A model generated the notes under the pieces. It was not told the DNA's origin. It did not search any database and worked only from the letters and a program-made list of their open reading frames with translations. Positions 1 through 12,738 of a stretch of DNA of 60,000 nucleotides are shown here, piece after piece. The number at the start of each line of letters is the position of its first letter. Within the stretch, counting starts at the first letter, position 1. The stretch comes from Membranipora membranacea (Eukaryota > Bryozoa > Gymnolaemata > Cheilostomatida > Membraniporidae): positions 12,526,001-12,586,000 of the forward strand of contig OU612072.1 of NCBI GenBank assembly GCA_914767715.1. The letters run 5' to 3'. The position numbers were made by a program, and so were the translations under genes.

Positions 1-385
1 ATTATCATTTTGGAAGATCAAGATGATACATCATTCATAGTTAGCTGTTGAATGTATGTATGGCACAAGTCTCAACATGTATCAAAACTCTCTGTCTCAA
101 CAAGACGAGACATTGTCTCGAGGATACAAGTCTCAGGACCGGAACGGAACCATCACTATCAATATCACAATCACAACAATTACGTTGTCGATTGTAATAG
201 TACAATAATGTGCCAGTAGTGATGGGCAGAATAGTTTACATTGAAAGGTCAGAATAGTATCAACTAATTTTTTTTATCAGTATCACATGTATTTAGAAAA
301 TATTTTACTTCTTTCACATTAACATGTACATACATTTCAGCGGCATTTCAGTGCATTTTTTTTTTACATAAACTTATACTTTATT

Positions 386-1600
386 TTAGCCAAATAAATC
401 ATCTGGGACACAACAAAAGTTGTCTCCACAATGTTCTCCACCAAAACCTAGTATTGACTCATTGTCATGACAGACAGGTCTGCAGTATCCAGATATTCCG
501 CACGGTCCACCTATACAAAAGAGAACAAATAAATTAAACTTAAGAGAAAATAAATCAAGAAATCACAAGAGAAAATAAATTTAATAAATTCAAAATATTT
601 AAATTACGTTCAATAATCAATTATAAATCATTCAAACGTAATTCTTCTGATTAACTTTTGATCATCTTGATTGAAATTTTCTCTCAAATTTGTTCTTGAT
701 GGCTGATTTTTTTAAACATCCTCATCGAATGGAAATTATGCCAACAAAGTTGTAAGAAAATAAAGTTTTGAAGTTACTTATAAGCGAATGTGTGAACAAC
801 AATCAATACATACAAAAATCCAAAGGAGTAAATGTTAGACAGAGTCTAGTTAGCTGGTTTTAGGAGCGACTTGGTGCTAGCTTGTTACCTGTGTATATAA
901 TTAAGGTAGAGTAACTGTAGCTAGCCTTAGCCTTAGCTTTAGCAAACTCAAGCAGGGGCGAAATAGCACACTATTGCACCTGCAACTTTTTGACTAAGCT
1001 ATAGGGTAAGTTCAAAATTGATCAATCTTGGCAGAGAAGAAAAAGCCCAAATGGTACTTTCCTTTTTTATTGTCTCTGCATAAATATTTTATTCTCTGGT
1101 AACACTCAAACAAGGTGCAGTAACAGTAACCACTTCATCATTTAATAACTTAATCCAGCTTTCTCAAGTGAATCTTACTAGTTCTGAAGCCTGACACAGA
1201 AGCTACAGCTGCAAAGAGGAGAGCAACCACCATAGTGAATCTGAAATATATAAATGTTTAATAAATAACATAATATACACCGGCCAACAACACACGCCAA
1301 TCGGCCCGCCTGAACACAGCCACCTAACCGACATCAAAAACGGTGATCAGGTCAAAATTTCACCTCATCAAATATTTTTATTCCTGTTCTTTTATTTTGA
1401 TCATTAAGATATATTTTTACACACCAAGAGATTTTCTTATCTCCCTCATATTTTAGCCACTTTCAACCTTATTAGAAAGATAGTAATGGATTTTTTCATA
1501 TAAGTCTAAATCATTTAACAATAATAAAGCCCGTTATATAGATAATAAAATTGCAAAGTGTCGGCTAACAGTTTAATGATACTCACTTTGAAAACTGCAT
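386..1600 (-). CDS. Defensin-like secreted six-cysteine peptide, copy A (3 exons)
   Basis: I see coding exons 1587-1600 (14 nt, MQFSK start), 1179-1240 (62 nt) and 386-510 (125 nt). Donors are GTGAGT and GTAAGA; acceptors are TTTCAG and TATAG. Phases join to give 66 residues. The N-terminus (MVVALLFAAVASVSG and flanks) is a typical signal peptide, probably cut near SVSG/FRTS. The mature part starts GPCGISGYCRPVC and ends CCVPDDLFG, with spacing C-x5-C-x3-C-x13-C-x4-CC. That falls in the beta-defensin/big-defensin cysteine pattern, but the hydrophobic N-terminal domain of big defensins is absent. The mature peptide carries six acidic residues against two Arg, odd for a cationic antimicrobial. 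An AATAAA overlaps the bases just after the stop. The role is inferred: secreted host-defence or channel-active peptide. The exon model is firm; the family name is tentative. Confidence 0.82.
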
Positions 1601-1653
1601 GATGAGAGTTTGCTTGCTTGTAACAGAATGTACTCTAAGCATTTGGAGACACA

Positions 1654-1661
1654 TATTTATA
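1654..1661 (-). promoter_or_regulatory. TATA box of copy A
   Basis: The minus strand reads TATAAATA here, about 55 bases upstream of the ATG at 1600. This fits a start site about 30 bases downstream and a short 5' leader. The same motif at the same distance precedes copies B, C and D. Confidence 0.65.
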
Positions 1662-3616
1662 CTTTGCAGTGGAAATCCTTTACGTTTCAAGTTATGAGGT
1701 TATTTTGATGCAATTACCTAAAAGCAAATGTGACACTTAGTTATAATCAATTTCTGTCTCTTTGTTCCTTGTTTTGCAATTTTGTTGATTGCTGAGGGGG
1801 ATCGGCAGTTTCCCCTGAGCAAACCCGTTCCATAAATAACTTGGCGTATCAGTTACCAATTTTCTTGTGCTTTCAATCTAGGACTCTAAAAGTCTGTTGT
1901 TGTTTTGCTAAATGATGACCTGTACATGGATTTGTTCCTTCTTTGGTAGTTTTTATCATCCAGCCATTTATATAAATAACATTTATCAGAGTAAAATCAA
2001 TGTATTTTCCTCTAAAATAGACGGTCATGGATGACTCAAAACACATTGCACTCTTCTATGGTTAAAAACAACCAGCAGTATGAAAGAAAATTTTTACAAA
2101 AAACTGCAAAAGCTCTTGCAAACCATCATGATCAAACAGCAGTGGTTAAACACAAAATTGCATCAAATCCAAAGCATCCGGAGGAATATCTGCGATGGTG
2201 GGAAAAAAGATCAAATTCAAAACAAATGATGTGTAGCCTTACTATACACATTACTAATTTTGAACAACTAGGAATGCAACGAATTATTGCCAGAACTGCC
2301 CAAGACACCAATTAAGATCCATCACATCCGAACTGCTGGTATATAACGATCAAAGAGCCGTTGCCCAAAGTCCCGGCTGACTCTAAACTCTAAAGCAGGT
2401 TTGAATGATGATAATTCTGGTTCTTATCCTTAGATTTCAACCAACTTTTTCTATTATAGGATATGGTATAAAATGGTGTGATGATGAAACAATAGCATGA
2501 GGCAAGGAGGCTCATGTACACAGTGATATATTTGTGGTAAGAGCCAGGAGAATTGTGTTATTACTCACGTAGGCTCATCAGATAAAAGGATATTCGGTTT
2601 TCGGGACAAATTATTGTACCTGCAGGAGAGGTGACATTTAATATCAACCACAACTTAGCATGATTTCAGTATTGTAAGCCTGCTATTAATAGACCGGTTG
2701 TCAAATAATGATGTTCGCAATAAAAGTACACCTGTTGTTATAGCACTCCTAAAAGTACATATACAAATAAACATTTCTATGAACATCCTTGTGAAAGACT
2801 GACACCGCATCCCGAAATGGAAAAAACTGTAAATACTGGAAGTTATCCTGAGACACATAATACAATCAACAATACCTGCGATAAATCACATCTCTCTCAC
2901 TGCAGTCCATCGACTACTGAGGTTTGCTTGGCCCCCAGCAGTGCTCTGACCTTTGACCTGCCTGCAAACAGAGAGCAACCTGACACAGATATTGCGGTCT
3001 AGCCACTTAGGCACCAAAATTTCACCGCTCATGCTCCTGGATGTGTGGAGTGATAAGACATCTCATTTTAATCAACCTTTTTTTAATCCACCTCTCAAAG
3101 TGTGAAATTTTAAACCATTGACTTTTAAGCTTTGTTTATGTCCTTAACTGGTGTGATCCGACTCTCACTCCAAGAGATGGACCCAAAACGATCAAGAGCA
3201 GTGCGTTAGGTTCTTTTTATCAATCGGAATTATATTCTAATGTAAATTTAGGAGTCTTATATAAATTAATCCAGGCTTTAAACTTCATGTAAAATGCCTT
3301 ATCGAATGGTAGTACATGCAATCGTTTAACGGCACTTTATTATCAATTCAAACTTCAACACCTTCATTGCGGTATAAATCTAGATTGTATACAGCGACTG
3401 CTGATATTCAAGGTCGGATGTGAGGTGAGTAGCTTTTTTAAAAGACTGCCAATTCATTTGCTAAGCATCCGCACATGTTGTTAGCAGATTTTTCTGATTG
3501 CGCAATCACATGACTCCAAATCTTAGATATTGCTACTCAGTGCAGTGCTGTGCTGTGAAGATCGGGTATGCTCTAGACTGGCCCCAGACTGGACTCGTTT
3601 TGTCAAGTCCTTACTT

Positions 3617-3709
3617 AAGTGCTCAGATGGCAACAACTGTCATATATACATATAAAAAGGTTGTTAAATGTTAATCGAAAAACATGCACCTGCAGCCATG
3701 TGAGCACTT
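3617..3709. repeat. Short inverted-repeat element (AAGTGCTCAGATGG family)
   Basis: This is a roughly 93-bp element with ends AAGTGCTCAGATGG and CCATGTGAGCACTT. Relatives lie at 12017-12109, 17329-17407, about 21.75-21.82 kb and about 33.51-33.59 kb. It is too short to code. It is either a MITE carried by the duplications or a repeat that moved separately. Confidence 0.5.
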
Positions 3710-4315
3710 AGACTACCTATATGCTGCTGGTACTTCTTGTATAAGGCTTCAGCCCTTATTGAACAAGCAATAAACTTCCGTTGAGATGATGTACTGGACC
3801 CTTTGAATATTTACAAAAATACTGCCCAGCATCACCATGACAAAACCCGTATGGAGCTGTTTATGCAAATGATGGTGCAGGAATACGAAGATCTTGAAAG
3901 AGTTTCTCATATTATTTCGCAAAGAGATAAATAATCAAAAATGAAATAACTGTGTTACAATCACATAAAACTTAGCATGATAGAGAAAATGCTTTGATCC
4001 GAAACGTTGAGATTAACACATCATAGAAATGTAGAAACAGCCAAACAATAAAACCTGAAATAAATAAATAAATTCAAATTCTCTAGTTGACATATAAGTT
4101 TTTTGGACGGAACCGTTCTAAAAGACCTCGAGTCTGTGCGAGAAGTGCGACGATGATACAAAATTGTAAATCGATAAAAATTTGTTCAAAAAAATACAAG
4201 GGAAGAGAAAAAAATAAGTTTCAAAGTGTTGTTGAGCGTCACCAAAAGAAAAACATGAGTATCGATAGGAAAATTTTTCGTTCTCAAACCGGGAATGAAT
4301 CTTAGCCTATGGAAA

Positions 4316-5604
4316 AAGAGTTGAGCAAGGTCAAGGGTAAGTTTCACCAGCTGGTTCCAAGCAAAGATGAACGTGGAATCTGGGTTGCTGGATCTCGGTT
4401 AGTTCGGCATAATCCGATATCTAGTCCTCTCAGTGACTCACCATAGATTTTGCTCCCTTCTGATCATTGGTTTACTCTGTTGCTGATGCGAGATGCTCAT
4501 GAGGAATGTATACATGGAGGCAGGGATAGCACACTTGCTCGCTTCAGGCATAAGTTCTGGGTTACTCAAGGCACAATGCTTTCTAAGAAGGTTGTTCGGT
4601 CCTGTACTCTTTGTCAGAATAGAGATCCAGTCCTTCTTTCTCAGCAGATTGGGCAGCTGCCCCTGGAGAGGTTAAAACCTGCTCCACCATTTACATCAGT
4701 GATGCTTGATCTTTTTGGACCGTATGCCTTCCGTGACGAGGTTAAAAAGAGATCAGCTGGTAAGGGATATGGCGTGATTTTCACTGACATGTCTTCTTGT
4801 GCTGTGCACATCGAGGGTGTGTTTGCGTATGACACTCAGTCCTTTATGAATGCACTGACAAGGTTCTCCAGTACTCGTGGGTGGCCAGAGACCATCTATT
4901 CAGATTGTGGGACTCAGATAGTCGCAGCTTGAAATGCGCTGCCTGATATGTGGAACAAGTTAGATCACATTGAGATAGTTAAGCAGAGTGCTGGTTTTGG
5001 TACAAACTGGGTGTTTGGTCCACCAGACTCTCATTGGCATCAGGGAGCAGTCGAATCACTTGTCAAAAATACCAAGAGAGCTATTAGCTATCGGTGATAA
5101 GAGGCTCTCCGCATCGGAGTTTCTTACTGTTTGTACTAGGGCTGCTAATATCTTGAACAAGAGACCGCTCGGTAGATTGCCAGGTTCTGATTCTCACGTC
5201 AATCTCTTATAGGTCTTGCCATCGCTACTCAGCCAGGCGGGTTGGACCAGTCTGTCAAACCATCTGATAGGCTGGCCATAATCAAATCTTCACTAGATGA
5301 TTTTTGGAAGTTGTTGACACAATTATATGCCCAAACTCTTATGTCGCAGGATAAGTGGGCTCAAGCCGCTAAGCGCGATTTGTGTATAGGTGATGCTGTA
5401 GTAGTTGGGGATGCTAATGCAATTAGAGGGCGATATTATATAGCTACAGTCACTGAGGCGTTTCCAGGGAATGATGGGAGGGTGAGAAAGGTAGCTCTGC
5501 ACTATAGAAACTATTCAGCTGGTACTACTGAATACAAAGTGAGCAAGCCTGGGCTGTGCAAGATTAGGGCTACTGGTAGCTGTAGACGGGGAGGGCCAAA
5601 TTAG
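4316..5604 (+). pseudogene. Decayed BEL/Pao retrotransposon, integrase and C-terminal region
   Basis: The translation shows a zinc-binding H...H...C-x2-C segment (ending CTLCQ) and integrase core pieces: an Asp in the VMLDLFGPY context, an Asp in YSDCGTQ, and a Glu in HQGAVESLVK. Then comes the C-terminal domain usual after BEL/Pao integrase (the WAQAAKRDLCIGDAVVV region). Gag, protease and reverse transcriptase are not seen. In-frame stops at 4444 and 4930 and later frame changes near 5090-5240 break it, so it is a dead fragment. It interrupts a duplicated block whose unbroken version is at about 18.13 kb. No LTR pair was identified; 5605-6800 could hold LTR remains. Confidence 0.8.
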
Positions 5605-6982
5605 GTGCTAGGCGTCAACAATGACCCACCTCTCATTATAATCATAATCTCATCGCTCGTTCGTTCGTGTAAATGATTTTTTGGTAAAATATGCTTTTTT
5701 TTGGCTCTGGATGTGAAAGTATTACGGGATATGCACTGTTGTACTTATATTAATTATCAATATTCTTATTTAACAATTATTGTTGTCAAAATAGTGTCAG
5801 TAGAATTATTACGCGAAGGTTAATCCTCCGGAATATCCGGAGTTATCTTCTCAGAAATCATCTCCTGTTATTTTCGAGCCACTAGAGCTCGCTTCGCATT
5901 TGTTGCTGCAAGTGGCGAGTTGTGTTAATTTTTACTATTTGATGATGGAGATTTTACTACTTATTTATCAGTCTTATATCTCTACATGACTTCGATATCC
6001 ATCAGTACTGTTTTTCTTCACTGTAGACTTAACACAACTATCAGACGTAAGTTAATAACTATTACGATTTATGTACTGTTTGAAATAATGTTAAAATTTA
6101 ATTGTGTACTTAATTGCATTGGAGGATGATATTGAATATGTGATTACACACCACATCTTAATTGTATTATTACCACCTTTAGGAACCTTGGCATTTTATC
6201 AGTTGATGAAGTAAAATGCTGTCGAGACCCTTTTTTTATGTACATGTATTTTCATTGCACCGTTGCACTCTTGTTACTGGCAAGTTAAAACATCATTATA
6301 ATTTTTCTAGGGATATGTAAGACCCGTTCGCCGCCACTATTTGCAAGCCAAGTCCCTGTGTCAGCTATACTTCCTGTATATCTTATCTCAGTAAGTGTAA
6401 ATGCATAATTATGTTGATATAAATTATCATATATTGTAATTTGCTCGATGATAAATTTATGCCGCAATTTGATGTATATTATGTATTTATTTGACACTGC
6501 ATAAATTGTTGATAGCTATTTTGTTTCTAATCTAGAGTGTAGTTCCTTGTATTGCATTGTATTTTAGCTGATGCCGGTTAAATGTTATACACTCTCTATC
6601 GTGTTATATATACAACTCTCTCTTTGATGTATTTATATCTCGATCTCAATCTAAATCTGGATTTAGCTAATAATTGTAAGTTTATTTTGTGGCAATTGTA
6701 ATACCTAATTTATATCACATTCCTTGAGTAAATTATCTGTGGCGTGTATTTTCTTGTGGCGCATTTGTTTTGCTTTGTCAATGCAGTATATGTTGTGATG
6801 AGCAATTTCCTACTGTTATTACAATTTTATCTATGCATGGAGTTTTTGACCCAAAGCTTTTTCCATGTATAACTAGCCAATAATGACATTGTTTATTATA
6901 GAGCACAATAGAACTAAAGAAAATTCCACCAAACGTTCCGTTGCTACGTAGTTTAACCAGTGCAATTGATGGTCCGAGTACA

Positions 6983-7087
6983 CAAACTTGAACCAAGCCA
7001 AACTTGGCCCGATCCAAACTTAGCCCGAACCAAACATGGCTTGAGCAAAACTTGGCCCGAGCCGAACTTAGCCCGAGCCAAACTTCC
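6983..7087. repeat. Minisatellite, about 17-bp unit
   Basis: About six imperfect copies of a unit resembling AACTTGGCCCGAGCCAA are arrayed head to tail. Open frames across it on both strands only reflect the repeat. Confidence 0.8.
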
Positions 7088-7714
7088 AAGTTGTCGTGCT
7101 TCCACCATATTACTTACCCCTGGACAGATTTGGGATGAAAGGGTGCAGGACAGGTCTATAGACATGGCTGCGCTTCTGTGGAACAAACCTGTAAAAAGAG
7201 AGCTTTTTTTAACATAGTGTTGATTCAAACCGAACGATGGCGATAAAACGCGTATAGTATTGTAGTCTTGGCTAATTGAAGAGATGCTGAGGGGTAGCAA
7301 GATTCAAACTTTAAAAGCAATGGTAATGCCAATATCCTTGTAATCATGATCAGCAAGAAAATCAGAGAATCACATTGACTATAGGTATGGAACACATCAT
7401 AATCACTCCCGTGTTACTCTGTTTAATTTAACTAGTATTACGAGCATGATTTTTATGATCCCTACAAAAAGTATAGCCAGTCTGCGTAACCGAAAAGCAC
7501 AAGAAATCAGTGCAGATTATTCCAAGCCTATGTGGTCAAAGAAGGCAAGTCTTAGCTACATTGGGCAGAAGTAATGTGATACAATATCAAAATATCAATA
7601 TATCAATTAGCTTGTACATCACAACATGACATGTTTGTAAGATCGTAGACCATACTTGTCAAGTAATCTAAATACAAAATAGGGAGATTCCATTTTACGG
7701 CGATACTGCACCAC

Positions 7715-7830
7715 AACTTGGTGCATCGAGGGTGCGAAGCATCCGAGTCATCCACCTGGGGGTTTGGGGCTGGTGTGAGCCCCCCAGCGGGGCACGGGGC
7801 GGAGCCCCGTCTGCAGAAGCTCTGAGAGCG
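7715..7830. repeat. GC-rich island with strong hairpin
   Basis: A sharply GC-rich patch lies in AT-rich surroundings. It includes GGGGCGGAGCCCCG, a near-perfect palindrome, and GC-rich tracts around 7745-7770. This looks like part of a dispersed repeat; no gene is supported. Confidence 0.4.
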
Positions 7831-9093
7831 TTTCCAGCCACTAGGAAGGGCTGAAAAGGTATATTTGACCCCAATTAATTTCATGTTTATACTAGTACTA
7901 AAATATCAAACTGAGGTGAAATACACACCTTAAACAACATACATGCCTTTACATTGTCAATGTCCAGTATCAAACACCCCATTGGCAAAGTAGAAGCATG
8001 CAAGTCCCAGGGGCCCTTGCCTGTCAAGCATACCTGACAAGTCTCCCTTTTTGATAGGGAGGCTCCGAGTTTTTAGGGTGTTTTTCCATCCCCTCCCTTT
8101 CTCCCTTTTTCCTCCCTTTTTTCTGCTTCCTTTACCAAGAACATTTTTAAGCTGCCTTTTGCAATGGAAACTATTTTTTCCTACCTCAACAGTGCATACA
8201 CCTATGTAATTGCTTATTACCATTACTGCTTGTATGTAAAATCAGGTACAATAACGAAATTAATATTATGTAAGCTCAAGTTTTGGCGCAGAAATACGAA
8301 AAACGCGGGCTGAATTGCACCAGCACTGCAGGACACAGAGTGGTATTCTGGGTTGGAAGTTTGTCCGCGGAGACCTCCTGATTTTTGGGTCTACCAACTT
8401 GTCATGTATGCTGTCAAGACAGGCTACAAGTGCCCATGCATCTTCAAGATCTGAAAATGTGCTCAGTCACAGACAGTGAGAATCCAGATAAGGTACTATT
8501 TTCCTGTTTGACTAACATGAAATATGTTTCAAAGTGTTTGGTCTGAGCTTTGTTAAATTGTAGTGGACCTACCTTTGGAATTGTTAGGTTTCTATTTTCC
8601 TTCACTTAAATTTAACTAGACCAGACAGTACAAAATTATTACTAAAAAATGTGTGATCTGAAAGGAAATGAAAACTAAATGTATGCACTTGACTAGCTAC
8701 TTTATATTTTGACCAATGACAGTCAGTGTTGTGAGTTATGAGAGGATGCTATTGGTCATTTACAATAATAGGCTGAATCTTGACAAAACAGGTAAATTTG
8801 TTAGGATTGTTTAAATAGATAATTCCTTTCAATTTTGTGTGCAAAGACCTTAACAGTAACTAGTCAACAACAACATGTGCTTGGATAACTATCAAAAAAT
8901 TGCGATTGGGCTGTTTTCTCTAAAATCTGGAGGAAATAGTGAGATTTACAAAAAGTGGGAGGTGGGTGTAAAAATCTGGAGGGTCACGCCTAAATCGGGA
9001 GACTTGGCAAGTATGCCGTAGACATGGATTTGAAATGACAGAGAGCATAGCTATATTGGAATTCAGACTAAACCTTGCAAATTCAAACCGTAC

Positions 9094-11085
9094 CTTCCCA
9101 ACCACGCATGGCCAACAAGCACTCGTTAGTTGGTAAATCATAATGGAACCTAAAGCAGCCCTTCTCCAAGCATTCTATAGAACAGATATCTCGCCGTGAT
9201 GCCTCTATCTGTATCGAGTACGCACCACTGCTGTTCCCCGAATCTGGTTTGTAGACGTCAGTGTACAGCTGAGCATCACTTGAGAACACTCCTAAAGGAT
9301 AAGAATACCTCATTATCATAATCTCAGCAAAACATAATAATACTGTCAAGATTTTGGTCTTGTGTTATTTTTAGGTTTATATCATGAACTACTGCAAGAA
9401 GGCTGGGAAAAGTGTTACTACAAACATATATCAGACAGCTGTAATACGATTATGCATCATATTTTTCATAGCATTCTATCCCCTATCCTCACCTATCCTC
9501 ACCTATCTCCGCTCTGTCATGTTCGGGTAGCGGGTGCCTGCCGGAGGCCTAGCTCTATCAAGCTTCTCCCTCCAATCCTGTCCTGAGCATCCTCTTCACT
9601 GAGGGAACAGGATTGGAGATCCTTCCTGATTGTATCCTTCCATCTATGCTTTGGGCTTCCCCGATTTCTCCTTCCTTCCACTCTCATCTCATGTACTCTT
9701 CTGATGTCATCATCTTCCTCTCTTCTGCACACATGCCCAAACCACTGCAATCTTCTTCTTCTCATCAAGTCTAACACACTCATGACATTCGCTTCCTGCC
9801 TTATACTTTCGTTGGTTTTGTGCTCCTCAAGACTAATTCCAAGACAGTATCACAACATTCTCATCTCACATACACTGAATCTTTCAGCAAGATAATCTGT
9901 CAATTGCCATGTTTCAGCTCCATACAATAACACCGGGCATATCACTGTCTTATAGATGAGCACCTTCAACTTCTGAGGGACTTCCCTGTCGCACAATACT
10001 CCCGTCAACTCTCTCCACTTATACCAGGCTCTGCCAATGCGTACTTGTACCTCTGCCTTGCATCCTCCTTCTTGGTGAATTGTAGTCCCGAGGTATTTGA
10101 ATGTGGTTCTTTGAGGCAAAGTGGCATGTGCAGGGCCATCATACTCATTTAATCTTATGTTGTCACTACTGTCCAGTCCTCTAATCTCTCTTCCATATCG
10201 CCTCGACTCTCATTACATAAAACCAAATCATCTGCAAACAGCATACTCCACGGTGTGTCTTCTCCATTGTCATCCGAGATAACATCCATAATAATTATAA
10301 AAAGTAATGGGCTAAGTGCTGATCCTTGGTGTAGTCCGACTTCCACTCTTATCTCTTCTGTCTCTCCTGCATTTGTTCCCACTCTTGTTGTTGAGTCCTT
10401 GTACATGTCCTTGATGATGTGAATGTATACTTCAGGCACATGACGCTTCCTCATTTTCCAGGTCAACAAATACCATATGCAGCTCCTTGCTGAATTCCCT
10501 ATACTTCTCCTGTACCATACGTAGGCAAAAAATGGGTAGTTGATTTGCCTCTCTGAAAACCATATTGATTGTCTTTAATCTTGTGTAACTCTCTTAACTT
10601 CGACTCAATAACTCTCTCATAAAGTTTGAGGGAGTGACTGAGGAGCTTTATACCTCTGTAATTACCACCACTAAGGGTATCACCCTTCTGCTTATAAAGT
10701 GGGACAATTTTGCTTTTCCGCCACGCATTTGGTATTCCCCGTCTCATCGCTTCCCTGAAACATATCCATCTTGTTCCTGTGTCCTTAAGTTTCTTTATCG
10801 TTTCTATGGGGAGCTCATCAAGTCCCTCCGCTTTATTCAATTTCATCCTTCCTATCTGATTTAGCATTCTATCCCCTATGCTTGGTACATATGTTTAACT
10901 AATGTTGCGGATCCTGGCAATTCCGACAAAACATACGAGCAGATAGTTTTGTGTACTGCAATCAACATAAACGGTTATCATAATTACAGTTTTTCCACAG
11001 TGAAATTCTTGGAGAATGAAGAAAACTCACCAAGTATCTTGAGATATACTAAGAAGAAACAAAGTAGACTGAAGATTGTCTCCAT
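9094..11085 (-). CDS. Secreted PAN/apple-like protein, first two exons (partial)
   Basis: Exon 1 (11031-11085) codes a hydrophobic leader, METIFSLLCFFLVYLKIL, and ends at a GTGAGT donor. Exon 2 (9094-9291, 198 nt) has a TTTAG acceptor and a GTACGG donor. The phases agree (1 nt carried over). Exon 2 codes IEASRRDICSIECLEKGC followed by FRFHYDLPTNECLL. The order Cys, Cys, Cys, F-x-Y, Cys-Leu-Leu matches PAN/apple domains, which bind proteins or sugars in secreted animal proteins. The gene continues downstream in further exons that I could not find. A 5'-truncated LINE sits in the first intron. Signal plus PAN is a fairly safe reading; the ligand is unknown. Confidence 0.68.
9470..9486. repeat. 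Target-site duplication, left copy, of the LINE
   Basis: AGCATTCTATCCCCTAT at 9470-9486 is repeated exactly at 10863-10879, immediately outside the LINE. This marks insertion by target-primed reverse transcription. Confidence 0.85.
9487..10862 (-). mobile_element. 5'-truncated RTE-like LINE fragment
   Basis: Minus-strand frames code reverse transcriptase motifs (GNYRGIKLL; YGFQRGKSTT; LFADDLVL, the A-DD active-site motif) and the C-terminal tail RRRRLQWFGHVCRRE, as in RTE-type and related endonuclease-RT LINEs. Frames are broken at about 10120-10155 and 10470-10500. It lacks the endonuclease and starts abruptly inside the RT. The 3' end on the minus strand has a short tandem repeat (GATAGGTGAG type). 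It is bounded by 17-bp direct repeats. Confidence 0.85.
10863..10879. repeat. Target-site duplication, right copy, of the LINE
   Basis: This is an exact copy of the 17 bases at 9470-9486 and abuts the truncated 5' end of the LINE. Confidence 0.85.
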
Positions 11086-12016
11086 TTCATTATGCTTCTC
11101 AAGAGGTGCCCAGTGAAAACACAGCCAAGGATTGTTAAAGTTGAAACAAGATCACAGAGCATCAGACATCAAGCTTTTAAAGTTTTAATCGGAATCTATT
11201 GTTTCTTTTCTAATCAGCGAATATTTAAATATTTACAGTATGCAGAAAGTTAGTGCAGGTCCCAGAGCCTACGTCATGACGAGTTGTAACCGTCTCAATT
11301 TTCTCATGGTTACATGAGGCAACCAGTGACAGCACAGCCGCAGAATATCAAAAGTGAACCAAAATCCCAGACACAAATATTAACAGTATGCAGAAGGTGA
11401 ACTCGGGCCACTGAGCCTATGTCAACCTAATATGTATTTGCTACGTCAACCTAACATGTATTTGTCTCCATCGTAACAGTCTCCTCACCAAGAGGCACCA
11501 AGCGACCTCACAGCAGTGGAATGTCAAAATTGAACCAAGATCCCTGACCGGACATCAAACTTTTGCACTCTTAATTGAAACTGTAAAACACAGTAGGGCC
11601 TACTGCATAAATAAACTAAAAAGACTTGAACGAGATATTAATTTTCACGGATTGTGCTAATTGGTAAGTATGCAGCATTGTGTGCCCTCATGCGTCATGG
11701 ATGTTTCCAATCAATGGTCATTAGATTGTTTGATCAATTATTCAAATGCAGATCAACAGCAAATGTCTGTGTTCGCCATGTGAGAAAAGCTATCACATGC
11801 AGAAGATGGTTTGGAATCATGTCTTAGCTGTGACCTAGTAAACGTTGATTGTATTTGTTTAATCATGATTCATAAAAGGGCAGATAGGTCCCCAACACTC
11901 GAGGGTATTGCTTCACTGACTACTTCATACAATGGTCCAGACACTTCTGGTTGCTTTGTGAATATCAATTTTCAGAAATATGAATCTGAATACAGTTGCA
12001 ATTGCTACACTATTAT

Positions 12017-12109
12017 AAGTGCTCAGATGGTTATTTGTGGCATATCAATGCATTTCATAATATTGATAATGTGGTGCCACTAACTAGCATTGCAGCTGTC
12101 TGAGCACTT
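12017..12109. repeat. Short inverted-repeat element of the AAGTGCTCAGATGG family
   Basis: Ends AAGTGCTCAGATGG and CTGAGCACTT match the element at 3617-3709. A Harbinger-like element has inserted at its right edge, in the TTA at 12108-12110. Confidence 0.5.
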
Positions 12110-12110
12110 A

Positions 12111-12738
12111 AGCTGCGTTTACATTGTCAACTAATCTGCATAATTTAATAACACCGACATACCATAACTGTCGGCAGTAAATGTCGGTGTAATATAGGTT
12201 ATAGCGATTTTGCTTTTACACTAGATTTGTTGGTCAAATAACTCTACCCTGATCTATCAATCAAGCAACTATATTGACCAATCAGCTACCATTTTGCGAC
12301 AATATTACCCCTGTACAATAGCTACAGCTAGTAATGGTAGTACTAGGTAAAAAAGATTGTAGAAAAGTGGGAAGCTGAACTTTTTAACTTGTTTATTATG
12401 GATGCTGATGAGCTGCTTGCCATAGTTGCTGCAGACACTGTTGTTGTGCTGGCAGGTGCTCAGCTTGTGGCTGATGAACAGCAGAAGGTTGGTAACATAA
12501 TACAGGAAACTCCTTGGAATGGGGATGACCTGAACGACCTACATATCTGTGTTTTAATTGGCTATGTATCAATGGAATTGGACCCTGTGACGTTCATTCT
12601 GTGACATGATCACAGAGCAACGATTTCATTAAACTCCGATTACTCTGCACCGACACAATGTTTACATTAGAAGATTTGTCGGTGTTGAATGTCGGTGTTG
12701 TTCAAATAGACAGATTAGTTGAAAATGTAAACGCAGCT
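12111..12738. mobile_element. PIF/Harbinger-like non-autonomous element (628 bp)
   Basis: Terminal inverted repeats begin AGCTGCGTTTACATT and end AATGTAAACGCAGCT. A 3-bp TTA target duplication (12108-12110 and 12739-12741) is typical of PIF/Harbinger. The empty site survives in the related block at 3701-3715, which reads GAGCACTTAGACTAC without the insert. The internal 71-codon frame at 12389-12604 may be a transposase-related remnant; no catalytic region is present. Confidence 0.82.

Larger units (their letters stand above)
1..4302. repeat. Duplicated block A (peptide gene plus flanks)
   Basis: The stretch from the 3' flank of copy A through about 4302 is recognisably related to 13.4-18.1 kb and other blocks. 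Examples are 2500-2660 against 16130-16280, and 3720-4300 against 17560-18130. It is the most diverged block. Similarity stops at about 4302, where BEL/Pao sequence begins. Outside the peptide gene I see no credible coding region here. Confidence 0.6.
5605..9093. other. AT-rich intergenic stretch with small repeats
   Basis: No convincing exon was found in 5605-9093. It contains a 17-bp-period minisatellite at 6983-7087, a GC-rich island at 7715-7830 and ordinary AT-rich sequence. Later exons of the PAN-like gene at 9094-11085 should lie here on the minus strand, but I could not assign any. Confidence 0.5.

Noticed and set aside
2031-2315. 94-codon plus-strand frame
   Set aside because: The related sequence in block C (about 20.45-20.72 kb) does not keep the frame, and there is no recognisable domain; it is noncoding spacer.
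6953-7300. Overlapping frames on both strands rich in WLG/LAR and ARTK motifs
   Set aside because: They are products of the 17-bp minisatellite at 6983-7087.
12389-12604. 71-codon frame as a host gene
   Set aside because: It lies wholly inside the Harbinger-like element and has no complete domain.
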